This document shows positions 6,805 to 14,715 of a DNA stretch of 17,669 nucleotides, in pieces (position 1 is the stretch's first letter; each line of letters starts with the position of its first letter). The notes under the pieces were generated by a model. It saw only the letters and a list, made by a program, of their open reading frames with translations. It was not told the DNA's origin and ran no database searches. The DNA is taken from assembly GCA_015486905.1 (NCBI GenBank), contig WFQV01000035.1, positions 1 to 17,669 on the forward strand, in the 5' to 3' direction. The position numbers and the translations under genes were made by a program. The stretch comes from Melioribacteraceae bacterium (GTDB lineage: Bacteria > Bacteroidota > Ignavibacteria > Ignavibacteriales > Melioribacteraceae).

Positions 6805-8367
6805 ATGGAATATTTGTATTTAATCGCCACAGCAGTTATAGTCTTTATTATTGCCTTTGTGATCGGCTGGAAAATGAACTCCCTCAAGGGCATTAATAGT
6901 CTAAAAAAAGCAGAGGCGGAATCAGATAAAATTATTAAAGACGCGGAGAAAGAAGCTAAGAATTTAAAACGTGAAAAGCTCCTTGAAGTTAAAGACGAGT
7001 GGTTAAAGAAAAAACAAGATTTTGACAATGAAGTTAATTCTAAACGCCAAAAACTTTTAAAGTACGAAAAACAGCTTGAAGTAAGAGAAGAAAGTTTAGA
7101 GAAACGCTTTGACCTCGTTCTTGAAAAAGAAAAGCAAAATAAAGAATTAGAAAAAAACGTTACCCGTCAAAAAGAAGAGTTAAGCAAAAAGAATGCGGAA
7201 CTTGAGCACTTAATCTATGAGCAAAATATTCGCTTGGAAAAAACAGCCGGACTTACCGCCGAAGAAGCGAAAAAAATGCTGATGGAAAATATGATTGACA
7301 AAGCCCGCACGGATGCTTCCGCTTATATTAAGGAAATTCGGGACAACGCAAAAGCCGAAGCAAAAAAAGAAGCACAAAAAATAGTTGTGCAAGCAATTCA
7401 AAGAACCGCAGTTGACCATGCCGTTGAAACTACCGTCTCTGTTGTTCAATTAGCTAATGACGATTTGAAAGGAAGAATAATAGGGCGTGAAGGGCGTAAT
7501 ATTCGTGCTTTCGAAGCTAAAACCGGTGTTGATGTAATTGTTGACGATACTCCCGAAGCAGTAATCCTTTCGGCGTTCGACCAGTTCCGCCGCGAAGTTG
7601 CGCGCATTGCACTCGAAAGATTAATTGCCGACGGCAGAATCCATCCGGCGAGAATTGAGGAAGTTGTTGACAAAGTTCAGGAAGAATTGGAAGATGAAAT
7701 TGTACGCGAAGGAGAAAACACATTAATTCAACTAGGAATTCACGGTGTTCACCCGGAGCTTGTTAAATACATCGGCAAAATGAAATACCGTTCCAGCTAC
7801 GGTCAAAACCTTTTGCAGCACAGTATTGAAGTTGCTTACATTACCGGCATTCTTGCAGCGGAATTGGGCTTTGACCCTGCCCTTGCAAAACGTGCAGGAT
7901 TACTTCACGATATCGGAAAAACAGTAGATAAAAGCGTTGAGGGACCTCACGCATTAATCGGTTCCGAAATTGCAAAAAAATACAAAGAGAACCCGATTGT
8001 AGTTAACGCAATCGGTTCTCACCACGAAGATATTGAAATGGAACATCCTATTGCCGCACTTGTCCAAGCTGCAGATGCAATAAGCGGTGCAAGACCCGGC
8101 GCACGGCGAGAGCCCCTCGAAAGTTACGTTAAACGTTTGGAGAACCTGGAAAAATTAGCTGAATCCTTCGACGGTGTTGCTAAAACTTACGCAATCCAGG
8201 CGGGACGTGAAATCCGTGTGGTTGTAGAACCGGACAAAGTTGACGACGATTTCTCGGATAAATTGTCTTACGACATTGCTCAAAAAATTCAGGAAGAATT
8301 GGAATACCCGGGTCAAATTAAAGTTACCGTAATCAGAGAAGTTCGCAAAATAGCTTATGCAAAATAA
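6805..8367 (+). CDS. rny: Ribonuclease Y
   Basis: RNase Y is a membrane-anchored endoribonuclease that starts mRNA decay. From ATG 6805, preceded by CCGGAGGAAA, the protein has 520 residues, the family standard. The open frame reaches back to 6640, but that part is the structured RNA and is not coding. Order: an N-terminal membrane helix (residues 3-22, YLYLIATAVIVFIIAFVIGW); a long Lys/Glu-rich coiled coil (about 30-200); a KH RNA-binding domain with GRIIGREGRN from residue 223; an HD metal-dependent phosphohydrolase domain with LLHDIGK (H368, D369); and a conserved C-terminal domain ending VTVIREVRKIAYAK. All key residues look intact. coaE follows after 48 nt. Confidence 0.97.
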   Translation: MEYLYLIATAVIVFIIAFVIGWKMNSLKGINSLKKAEAESDKIIKDAEKEAKNLKREKLLEVKDEWLKKKQDFDNEVNSKRQKLLKYEKQLEVREESLEKRFDLVLEKEKQNKELEKNVTRQKEELSKKNAELEHLIYEQNIRLEKTAGLTAEEAKKMLMENMIDKARTDASAYIKEIRDNAKAEAKKEAQKIVVQAIQRTAVDHAVETTVSVVQLANDDLKGRIIGREGRNIRAFEAKTGVDVIVDDTPEAVILSAFDQFRREVARIALERLIADGRIHPARIEEVVDKVQEELEDEIVREGENTLIQLGIHGVHPELVKYIGKMKYRSSYGQNLLQHSIEVAYITGILAAELGFDPALAKRAGLLHDIGKTVDKSVEGPHALIGSEIAKKYKENPIVVNAIGSHHEDIEMEHPIAALVQAADAISGARPGARREPLESYVKRLENLEKLAESFDGVAKTYAIQAGREIRVVVEPDKVDDDFSDKLSYDIAQKIQEELEYPGQIKVTVIREVRKIAYAK

Positions 8368-8415
8368 TTTGTTCTGATTTTTCATTTTGTTTTCGGTTAA
8401 TTTAAAAGGAGAGAT

Positions 8416-9024
8416 ATGATGAAAAAGAGTTTGAAAATAGGAATTACGGGTGGAATAGGAAGCGGGAAAACCATGGTTGCCAAGTATGTTGAATCTTTAG
8501 GTCACCCTGTTATTTACGCCGATGAAATTGCCAAACAAGTAATGATAGAAGACGGAAATGTAAGAGAAAGAATAGTTGAAGCCTTCGGTGAAGAATCCTA
8601 CCTCAACGGCGAATTAAATAAAGAATACCTCTCCGAAAATATTTTTACAAATCAGGATAATTTGAAACTAATGAATTCAATTGTACACCCACCTACAATG
8701 AAACGAATAAAAGACTTGATTTACGAAAAGGTTGGTCAAACAAATTTCGTATTTGTAGAAGCCGCTCTGATTTACGAGGCAAAGTTTCAGCATATTTTCG
8801 ATTACATAATTTTAACAGTTGCCGAAGAGAACTTAAAAATTAAACGTCTGCTGCAAAGAGAGGATACTTCGGTTGAGGAGATAATAAAAAAAATGAAAAG
8901 TCAATGGCAGGATTCTGCCAAGCAGGATAAAGCAGACTTCATAGTAACCAACAATTCTACCGAAGAAGAACTTTACAAAAAGATTGATTTTATTTTAAGT
9001 GTGTTGGAAAAAGTAAATAAATGA
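8416..9024 (+). CDS. coaE: Dephospho-CoA kinase
   Basis: This enzyme does the last step of coenzyme A synthesis: ATP-dependent phosphorylation of the 3'-hydroxyl of dephospho-CoA. At 202 residues it has normal length. The Walker A loop GITGGIGSGKT is at residues 9-19, and the family blocks YADEIAKQVM, VHPPTMKRI and FVEAALIYEAKF follow. The lid and adenine region is LLQREDTSVEEI, and the tail has the usual ADFIVTNN strand. AAGGAG at 8406-8411 is the ribosome binding site. Two ATGs in tandem (8416 and 8419) are possible, and the second has the better spacing (7 nt). It heads the run coaE-proline dehydrogenase-tsaD-mltG. Confidence 0.94.
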   Translation: MMKKSLKIGITGGIGSGKTMVAKYVESLGHPVIYADEIAKQVMIEDGNVRERIVEAFGEESYLNGELNKEYLSENIFTNQDNLKLMNSIVHPPTMKRIKDLIYEKVGQTNFVFVEAALIYEAKFQHIFDYIILTVAEENLKIKRLLQREDTSVEEIIKKMKSQWQDSAKQDKADFIVTNNSTEEELYKKIDFILSVLEKVNK

Positions 9025-9044
9025 TTTTTTTAGCGAGGTAAATA

Positions 9045-9944
9045 ATGGAAATTCTCAAGAAAGGAATCGTTAAACTTGTAGCGGCAATGCCTGAACCCGT
9101 CGTTTTTATTTTTGCAAAAAAGTACATTGCCGGCAATAAGCTTGAAGATGCAATGAGGGTCACCGAAGAACTTAATTCAAAAGGGATCTACACGACCATT
9201 GATGTTTTGGGAGAAGGAATCGTAAGTAAAGAAGAAGCCATTGAATCACAAAAACAGATATTGGAAATCTTTGACATTATTGAAGAAAGAAAGTTAAAGA
9301 GCAACGTTTCGATTAAACCGACGCAAATGGGATTAATGATTGACAAAGAATTTGCTTACAAATTAATTTCCGAAATTGCCGAGAAAGCCTCTTCCTACAA
9401 TAATTTTGTACGCATCGATATGGAAGATTCTTCAACAACCGACGCAACAATAGAAATCTACAAACGTCTGCATCAAAAATACGACAATATCGGAATCGTA
9501 ATTCAAGCTTATTTAAAAAGGAGTTTCGACGACGTAGCCGCACTTAATCCTTTAGGAACAAATTATCGCCTCTGCAAAGGGATTTACGTCGAGCCTAAAG
9601 AAATTGCTTTCAAAGATAGAGATGAAATAAGAGAAAATTATTTAAAGATTCTTACAAAAATAATTGACGATGGCAATTACATCGGCATTGCAACTCATGA
9701 CGAGTATTTAATTAATAAAGCTTACGAAATAATTAAAGAGAGGAATCTCAGTAAGGACAAATTCGAATTTCAGATGCTTTACGGCGTAACGGAAAATTTA
9801 AGGGATAAAATAAACTCCGACGGTTACAAAATTAGAATTTACGTGCCTTTCGGCGAACAGTGGTATCCTTATTCCGTAAGACGTTTGCAAGAAAATCCCC
9901 ACATTGCTTGGTACATAACTAAAAGTATTTTTAGTTTGAAGTAA
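9045..9944 (+). CDS. Proline dehydrogenase, monofunctional
   Basis: The predicted enzyme oxidises proline to 1-pyrroline-5-carboxylate with FAD, a (beta-alpha)8-barrel reaction that feeds electrons to the quinone pool. The 299-residue length matches the short single-function bacterial PRODH rather than the large PutA fusion. Visible family residues include SIKPTQMG (Lys near 91), RIDMEDS (from 123), QAYLKRS, RLCKGIYVEPKEIAF (from 175), IATHD, FEFQMLYG, and the proline-carboxylate-binding RRLQE (R279, R280, E283). GAGG 6 nt before the ATG supports the start. Its TAA overlaps the ATG of tsaD (TAATG), so the two are translationally coupled. No pyrroline-carboxylate dehydrogenase is in the window, so the partner enzyme must be encoded elsewhere. 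Confidence 0.9.
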   Translation: MEILKKGIVKLVAAMPEPVVFIFAKKYIAGNKLEDAMRVTEELNSKGIYTTIDVLGEGIVSKEEAIESQKQILEIFDIIEERKLKSNVSIKPTQMGLMIDKEFAYKLISEIAEKASSYNNFVRIDMEDSSTTDATIEIYKRLHQKYDNIGIVIQAYLKRSFDDVAALNPLGTNYRLCKGIYVEPKEIAFKDRDEIRENYLKILTKIIDDGNYIGIATHDEYLINKAYEIIKERNLSKDKFEFQMLYGVTENLRDKINSDGYKIRIYVPFGEQWYPYSVRRLQENPHIAWYITKSIFSLK

Positions 9945-10969
9945 TGAACGTCCTCGGAATAGAAAGCTCTTGCGATGAAACTTCTGCCGCTGTCCTTTCC
10001 GAAGGGATTTTAAAATCCAATTTAATTGCTTCACAAGATTTTCACAAGAAGTATGGCGGAGTTGTCCCCGAGCTTTCCAGCCGCGCCCACCTTCAAATAA
10101 TTGTCCCGTTAGTTAAAGACAGCCTTCGTAAAGCACAAACGGACTTAAGAGAAATTGACGTTGTTGCCGCTACCGCCGGGCCTGGGCTAATCGGGGCTTT
10201 GTTGGTAGGGCTTTCTTTCGCTAAGGGTTTAGCCTTTTCGGCACATAAAAAATTTGTGCCGGTAAATCACATCGAGGGACATATTTTCTCCGGTTTCCTG
10301 ATGGAAAAGAAGCCCGAATTCCCCTACCTCTGCCTTGTAATTTCCGGGGGACACACATTGCTTTTGATTGTCAAAAGCGATACCGAAATTATTAAGTTAG
10401 GAACAACCGTTGATGATGCCGCTGGCGAAGCGTTCGACAAAGTAGCAAAACTCTTAGGGCTTGATTACCCCGGCGGTCCTTTGATTCAAAAACTTGCAAT
10501 GAAAGGGAATCCGAAGAAAATTAAATTCCCCGTTGCTCAATTAAAAAATCCTTACGATTTTTCCTTCAGCGGTTTAAAAACCGCAGTGCTTAGATTTAAG
10601 CAAAAGGAATACGGGGTTAACGAGAAAATCCCGGAATCGGATTTGCCCGATATTACTGCATCATTTCAATATGCGGTTGTCGAAGCACTTACACAGAAGG
10701 TTCTTAAAGCTCTTCACGAATTTAACGTAAAATCGATTTCAGTTGTAGGAGGCGTTGCGGCAAACTCTTCGATACGAAGCTCCATTGAAGAAATAGGAAA
10801 TAAATTTGGTAAAAGCGTCGTTATTCCCGACTTGCAATTCTGCGGCGACAATGCAGCAATGATTGCTTACCGCGGGATGCAATTGGTTAAAGCCGGAGTA
10901 AATTTCCCGTTCAATTACAACGCTTTCCCCTCTTTGAAAAAAAGCTACTTAAGATTTTGGAAAACATGA
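9944..10969 (+). CDS. tsaD: tRNA N6-adenosine threonylcarbamoyltransferase TsaD
   Basis: TsaD transfers the threonylcarbamoyl group to A37 of tRNAs that read ANN codons, working with TsaB and TsaE. The 341-residue length is typical. The N-terminal ASKHA nucleotide-binding fold begins VLGIESSCDETSAAVL. The metal-binding motif HIEGH is at 109-113 (H109, H113). Other blocks are LVISGGHTLLL, GTTVDDAAGEAFDKVAKLLGL, YPGGPLIQKLA, FSFSGLKTAV, VVGGVAANSSIR and the C-terminal CGDNAAMIAYRG that completes the metal site. The ATG shares an A with the upstream TAA. mltG begins 4 nt after the stop. Confidence 0.97.
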   Translation: MNVLGIESSCDETSAAVLSEGILKSNLIASQDFHKKYGGVVPELSSRAHLQIIVPLVKDSLRKAQTDLREIDVVAATAGPGLIGALLVGLSFAKGLAFSAHKKFVPVNHIEGHIFSGFLMEKKPEFPYLCLVISGGHTLLLIVKSDTEIIKLGTTVDDAAGEAFDKVAKLLGLDYPGGPLIQKLAMKGNPKKIKFPVAQLKNPYDFSFSGLKTAVLRFKQKEYGVNEKIPESDLPDITASFQYAVVEALTQKVLKALHEFNVKSISVVGGVAANSSIRSSIEEIGNKFGKSVVIPDLQFCGDNAAMIAYRGMQLVKAGVNFPFNYNAFPSLKKSYLRFWKT

Positions 10970-10973
10970 ACAA

Positions 10974-12053
10974 ATGAACAATAAATTAAAAAATATTGTA
11001 AATATCGAAAAAGACAGAATGCCGTTAAACAGGAATGATATTCTTTTAATCTCCGCTTTCTTCGGACTTCTGTTCGGTTGGCTGCTTTATTTTTTCTTCG
11101 GTCCAAATTATTTTGCCGGACAAGCTCCAAAAGTCCTAACGGTTAAAAAAGGCGCCACTTTGGAAACGGTAATCGATTCCCTTTACAAAGACAGAATTAT
11201 TCCGAATAAATTCGGGATGCGCGTTTCAGCCTTTATTTACGGTGCCGAGAGCAACATTAAAGCCGGCAAATATTTAATTCCAAGTGGTATGAGCTATATG
11301 AACCTTTTGGATTTATTAATTAAGGGTGTTCCAAGCGAACAAAAATTAGTTACAATTCCCGAAGGCATTTGGCAAAAGGATTTAGCTTCATTGCTGCATC
11401 AACAATTGGGACTGGATTCGGCAAAAATAATGAAACTCAGCAAAGACAAAAAATTTCTGAGAAGTTTAGGAATTCGCTACAAAAAATTGGAAGGGTATTT
11501 ATTACCGGATACTTACTATTTCTTCCTAAATATGAGCGAAGAAGACGTGTTACGAAAACTAAAAACCGAGATGGACAAAATATTTGCCCGCTCGGACATT
11601 AAGAAGCAAATGAGAAAATTGGGAATGACGAAACATGACATTTTAACTTTAGCCTCCATCATCGATGGAGAATCGAATGTGATTTCGGAATTCAAAAGAA
11701 TTTCCGGAGTTTACCACAATAGGCTTCACCGCGGGATGAAACTCCAAGCCGATCCTACAATTCAATATTTGCTGAGAAATAAAAAGAGGCACAACAAAAT
11801 TTATTACAAGGACTTGGAAATCGATTCGCCTTACAACACTTACAAATACAGAGGATTGCCACCGGGGCCCATTAACAATCCCGGCAAGGAAGCAATAATG
11901 GCGGCTCTATTCCCAGAAAAAAATAATTATTACTATTTCGTTGCCGACGGTAGTGGCGGACACGTATTTGCAAAGAGTTTAAGTCAACATTTAAGAAACG
12001 TTCGGAAATACAGAAGATGGCGAAGAAGACAAAATTATTACAAATATTATTAA
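10974..12053 (+). CDS. mltG: Endolytic murein transglycosylase MltG (YceG-like)
   Basis: MltG cuts nascent peptidoglycan glycan strands at the inner membrane and sets chain ends. The product has 359 residues. A cytoplasmic basic N-terminus precedes one membrane helix (about 23-43), then a LysM-like domain (VLTVKKGATLETVIDSL) and the YceG catalytic domain. Conserved catalytic-domain motifs are LEGYLLPDTYYF (from 172), LASIIDGES with the conserved Glu at 233, MKLQADPTIQYLL, SPYNTYKYRGLPPGPINNPG and YYYFVADGSGGHVFAKS. The first acidic position of the LASIxExE block is Asp here, while the second Glu is kept. The C-terminus is very basic and overlaps the next gene by 37 nt. Confidence 0.94.
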   Translation: MNNKLKNIVNIEKDRMPLNRNDILLISAFFGLLFGWLLYFFFGPNYFAGQAPKVLTVKKGATLETVIDSLYKDRIIPNKFGMRVSAFIYGAESNIKAGKYLIPSGMSYMNLLDLLIKGVPSEQKLVTIPEGIWQKDLASLLHQQLGLDSAKIMKLSKDKKFLRSLGIRYKKLEGYLLPDTYYFFLNMSEEDVLRKLKTEMDKIFARSDIKKQMRKLGMTKHDILTLASIIDGESNVISEFKRISGVYHNRLHRGMKLQADPTIQYLLRNKKRHNKIYYKDLEIDSPYNTYKYRGLPPGPINNPGKEAIMAALFPEKNNYYYFVADGSGGHVFAKSLSQHLRNVRKYRRWRRRQNYYKYY

Positions 12054-13699
12054 CCGTAATACTGGCGTTTACCTTGGTTAAATGTGCTCATCAACTTCCG
12101 CCAACAGGCGGCCCCGTGGATACGATTCCCCCTGAAATAATAGATACTTTCCCGCCGAACGGTACTACAAATTTTTCGGACGACCACATTGATTTTACAT
12201 TCTCAGAGTACGTCGAAAAGCGCTCGGTAAAAGATGCCATTTTTATCTCCCCGAATATTGCCGGCGAAAAGGACTTCGACTGGAACGGCAGAACTCTTGA
12301 AATTTCATTCGAAAAAGATTCTCTTCTTTCAAATACAACTTATTCGGTTACCGTCGGTACGGACGTAAAGGATGTTAATCATGGAAACAACATGGCGGGG
12401 GCTTTCACTCTTTACTTTTCAACCGGTGCGAAAATCGACAAGGGCGTTATTAGCGGAAAAGTTTTTGCCACAAAGCCTTTGGGAATAATGATTTTTGCTT
12501 ACAAGGAAAGTCTTGGTAAAGATAATCCGCTTAAAGACAAACCTAATTACATTTCACAAGTGGGTAAAGACGGCATGTTCAAAATCGGCGGACTTTCTGC
12601 AGACAATTACAAAATAATTGCGGTTCGAGACAAGTTCATGGATTTGCTTTACAACATCGGAGAAGATGCCTTCGGCGTTCCGTTTAAAAAAGCATCAATT
12701 ACGGCAAAAGATTCTTTAATCTCCGGCGTTAATTTCTTTATGAGTCGGGAGGACACAACAGCGCCAAATATTTTAGACGCAACGATGACGGATAGAAACC
12801 ACGTCTTTCTCAAACTTTCCGAACCGCTCGATTCTTCAAAACTTTCCGCTTCAAACTTTTATTTTTACGATTCATCCTCATCACAAAAATCTCCGATTAA
12901 TTTCTGGTTTAAGAAAAAGAACAAATCATCGGAATATTTTTTAGCCTTCTCCGATACGCTTAATTCCGTTGATGAAAATTATTTAATTGCTGAAAATATT
13001 TACGACAAAGCGGGGAACCAACTTCCTCACATTGAATTGCCTATTGCCGTAAATGAAAAGCCGGATACGGTCAGCGTTAACATAACATCTCTTTTTACCG
13101 ATTACAATGGCAAAATAAATCCCCATGATGCAATAATCTTTGCAGAATTTTCGGATGCGGTAGATTCTCAAAAAGCAAAGCGAGGAATTGAAGTGTTTGA
13201 TAAAGACAGCGTAAAGCAAAAATTTAATGTAAGATTTCCAAATTCAGCCCTTGCGAAAATTACACTGCTATCGGTAAAACCGGATAATAAATACAGCTTC
13301 GCATTTAATTTAAATTATTTTCAGGATGCCGCCGGCAACGTTAAAGACACTACCTATTTTAAGACTCTTACATCAATGGGCAAACTTAATTTTTCAGGCG
13401 CCGAAGGAATGGTAAAAATCAATTCGCAAAAACCAGTGATTGTTCATCTGCAAAAAGCAGACGATGAGAAAATAATCTACACTCAAAAATTAGTTCAAAA
13501 TAAGAACTTTAAATTCTCTTCCGTCGTTCCGGGAAAATATTTACTGTGGGCTTTTGAAGATAAAAACCGAAACGGCAAGTACGACTTCGGTAAAGTTTTG
13601 CCTTACACACTTTCGGAAAGATTTCAATTTTACAGCGACACGCTAAATCTGCGCGCTCGTTGGCCGGTTGGAGACATTCTGCTTAAATTTCAAAAGTAA
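12017..13699 (+). CDS. Ig-like (Big_5-type) domain lipoprotein
   Basis: This is a predicted cell-envelope lipoprotein of 560 residues. The N-terminus has KK, a hydrophobic stretch (LLQILLTVILAFTLV) and Cys at 23. The lipobox LVKC is atypical because of Lys before the Cys. The mature part starts with PPTGGPVDTIPPEI, the signature of the large Bacteroidota family of proteins with a bacterial Ig-like domain. The first Ig domain spans about 38-135 (IDFTFSEYV, NTTYSVTVG, FTLYFSTG). A carboxypeptidase-regulatory-like strand segment (VISGKVFATKPLGIMIFAY) follows, then two more Ig-like stretches from about 250 and 350. The end has a second regulatory-like fold with AFEDKNRNGKYDFG. Start 12017 lies inside mltG, but it gives the signal peptide directly and no other ATG serves. 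Its biological role is unknown. Confidence 0.85.
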   Translation: MAKKTKLLQILLTVILAFTLVKCAHQLPPTGGPVDTIPPEIIDTFPPNGTTNFSDDHIDFTFSEYVEKRSVKDAIFISPNIAGEKDFDWNGRTLEISFEKDSLLSNTTYSVTVGTDVKDVNHGNNMAGAFTLYFSTGAKIDKGVISGKVFATKPLGIMIFAYKESLGKDNPLKDKPNYISQVGKDGMFKIGGLSADNYKIIAVRDKFMDLLYNIGEDAFGVPFKKASITAKDSLISGVNFFMSREDTTAPNILDATMTDRNHVFLKLSEPLDSSKLSASNFYFYDSSSSQKSPINFWFKKKNKSSEYFLAFSDTLNSVDENYLIAENIYDKAGNQLPHIELPIAVNEKPDTVSVNITSLFTDYNGKINPHDAIIFAEFSDAVDSQKAKRGIEVFDKDSVKQKFNVRFPNSALAKITLLSVKPDNKYSFAFNLNYFQDAAGNVKDTTYFKTLTSMGKLNFSGAEGMVKINSQKPVIVHLQKADDEKIIYTQKLVQNKNFKFSSVVPGKYLLWAFEDKNRNGKYDFGKVLPYTLSERFQFYSDTLNLRARWPVGDILLKFQK

Positions 13700-13776
13700 A
13701 TCGGGAATCGCAATCCGGAAGCGTTGAATAGTTTAATGTCACTAACCTTAAAAAAGGGTTCTAAAACTCGTCTTCT

Positions 13777-13853
13777 TTTCCACGCAAAGAACGCAGAGAA
13801 TTGTATCTTAAATTTATCCTTTGCGAAAAAATCTTTGCGGGCTCTGCGTGAAA
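13777..13853. repeat. Palindromic CGCAAAG/CTCTGCGT repeat element, copy A
   Basis: The left arm at 13777-13802 contains CCACGCAAAG and ACGCAGAGAA. The right arm at 13833-13853 contains CTTTGCGGGCTCTGCGTGAAA. ACGCAGAG at 13791-13798 pairs perfectly with CTCTGCGT at 13842-13849. A further CTTTGCG occurs at 13819-13825. The left arm is an exact 26-nt copy of the sequence at 13892-13917. Similar CGCAAAG/CTCTGCG palindromes are scattered between genes in many environmental Bacteroidota-related genomes; whether this one is mobile or a terminator is not known. Confidence 0.75.
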
Positions 13854-13891
13854 CGTTTTTCTTGATTTCCCCACAAAAGATTTAGAAAATA

Positions 13892-13944
13892 TTTCCACGC
13901 AAAGAACGCAGAGAATTTTTATTCTTTGCTGTCTCTGCGTGGAA
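13892..13944. repeat. Palindromic CGCAAAG/CTCTGCGT repeat element, copy B
   Basis: The left arm (13892-13917) is identical over 26 nt to the left arm of copy A. The right arm (13924-13944) reads CTTTGCTGTCTCTGCGTGGA and one more A. Two pairing registers compete. In the outer one TTCCACGCA 13893-13901 pairs with TGCGTGGAA 13936-13944. In the inner one ACGCAGAGA 13906-13914 pairs with TCTCTGCGT 13932-13940. Both are 9 bp. The element sits 60 nt from the stop of the minus-strand gene and could act as a bidirectional terminator. Confidence 0.75.
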
Positions 13945-14004
13945 CCACAAGTACTACAAAACATGGATTAGAAATTGTTGGAAAGCGGGGAATTTTACTT
14001 TTCT

Positions 14005-14715
14005 TTAATTCGTTTTTAAAACCTTCTTTACCTCTTGCATCGTTAACTTTCTGTAACTCCCCACGGGCAAATCGGCAACACTAAGAAATCCGATACTTTC
14101 ACGGTGCAACCTCTTTACATTATATTTAAAAAGCCCGAACATCCGTTTTACGAAATGGTATTTCCCTTCCGTTGTAAAAACACGTACATTTTTAAAATCT
14201 TTTCTCTTAGGAAATTCCACGCGAATAAATTTACTTTTTTTACCCTCAAGGAAAACACCTTTTAACAATTTCTCCTTGTGGCCAAACTCGAGAGGTTTGT
14301 CAAGCAATGCCAGATAAACCCTTTGAAATTTATTCCTCGGATGAATCAATTTATTAGCGAAGTCGCCGTCGTTAGTAATAACCAAAGCGCCGGTGGTATT
14401 GTAGTCAAGACGCCCCACGGGGAAAATTTTTGCGTTCGATTTAATCAACGAGACAACAGTTTTTCTTCCCTTTTCATCCTCGGTGGTAGTAACATACCCC
14501 TTTGGTTTGTTGAGTAAAAAATAAACCTTCTTTTCGGGTTTTATAATTTCGCCGTCAAGTAAAATCGAATCCTTCGCCGGATCAATTTTTCTGCCCAACT
14601 CAACAACAACCTTACCGTTAACCGAAACCCTGCCTTGCAAAATTAGTTCATCGCTCTTGCGGCGGGAAGCAGCTCCGCACTCGGATAAAAATTTATTGAG
14701 TCGTATCGGAGTCAT
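14005..14715 (-). CDS. rRNA pseudouridine synthase, RsuA/RluB family
   Basis: The product isomerises a specific uridine in rRNA to pseudouridine. It has 236 residues. An N-terminal S4 RNA-binding domain (about 4-60, RLNKFLSECGAASRRKSDELI) is followed by a catalytic domain with FLLNKPKGYV and GRLDYNTTGALVITNDGDFA, where D104 is the catalytic Asp. The S4 part resembles RluB (23S), but the C-terminal EGKYHFVKRMF and KRLHRESIG look like RsuA (16S), so the target cannot be assigned. Phe replaces the Gln usual in the YHQVKRMF motif. A strong Shine-Dalgarno (AGAGGTGA at 14729-14722, 6 nt from the ATG) lies inside the end of scpB, which overlaps by 23 nt. It is the last gene of the trpS operon. Confidence 0.92.
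   Translation of the reverse strand: MTPIRLNKFLSECGAASRRKSDELILQGRVSVNGKVVVELGRKIDPAKDSILLDGEIIKPEKKVYFLLNKPKGYVTTTEDEKGRKTVVSLIKSNAKIFPVGRLDYNTTGALVITNDGDFANKLIHPRNKFQRVYLALLDKPLEFGHKEKLLKGVFLEGKKSKFIRVEFPKRKDFKNVRVFTTEGKYHFVKRMFGLFKYNVKRLHRESIGFLSVADLPVGSYRKLTMQEVKKVLKTN

Larger units (their letters stand above)
13700..14004 (+). other. Convergent intergenic region without a gene
   Basis: These 305 nt separate the lipoprotein gene (ending from the left) from the pseudouridine synthase gene (ending from the right). No ORF in the region looks like a protein; the one on the minus strand at 13761-13964 is a translation of the palindromic repeats. A weak 6-bp hairpin (AACCTT 13744-13749 with AGGGTT 13755-13760, one G-U) occurs first, then two palindromic repeat elements. 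No canonical U-tailed terminator was seen on either strand, so the repeats themselves may end transcription. Confidence 0.8.

Noticed and set aside
13777..13917. Exact 26-nt direct repeat considered as a minimal CRISPR
   Set aside because: There are only two copies, spaced 115 nt apart, with inverted partial copies between and after them, and no cas genes. It fits palindromic repeat elements better.
13761..13964. Minus-strand open frame in the convergent gap
   Set aside because: It is a translation of the two palindromic repeats; the peptide repeats LCVLCVE-like text and has no ribosome binding site.
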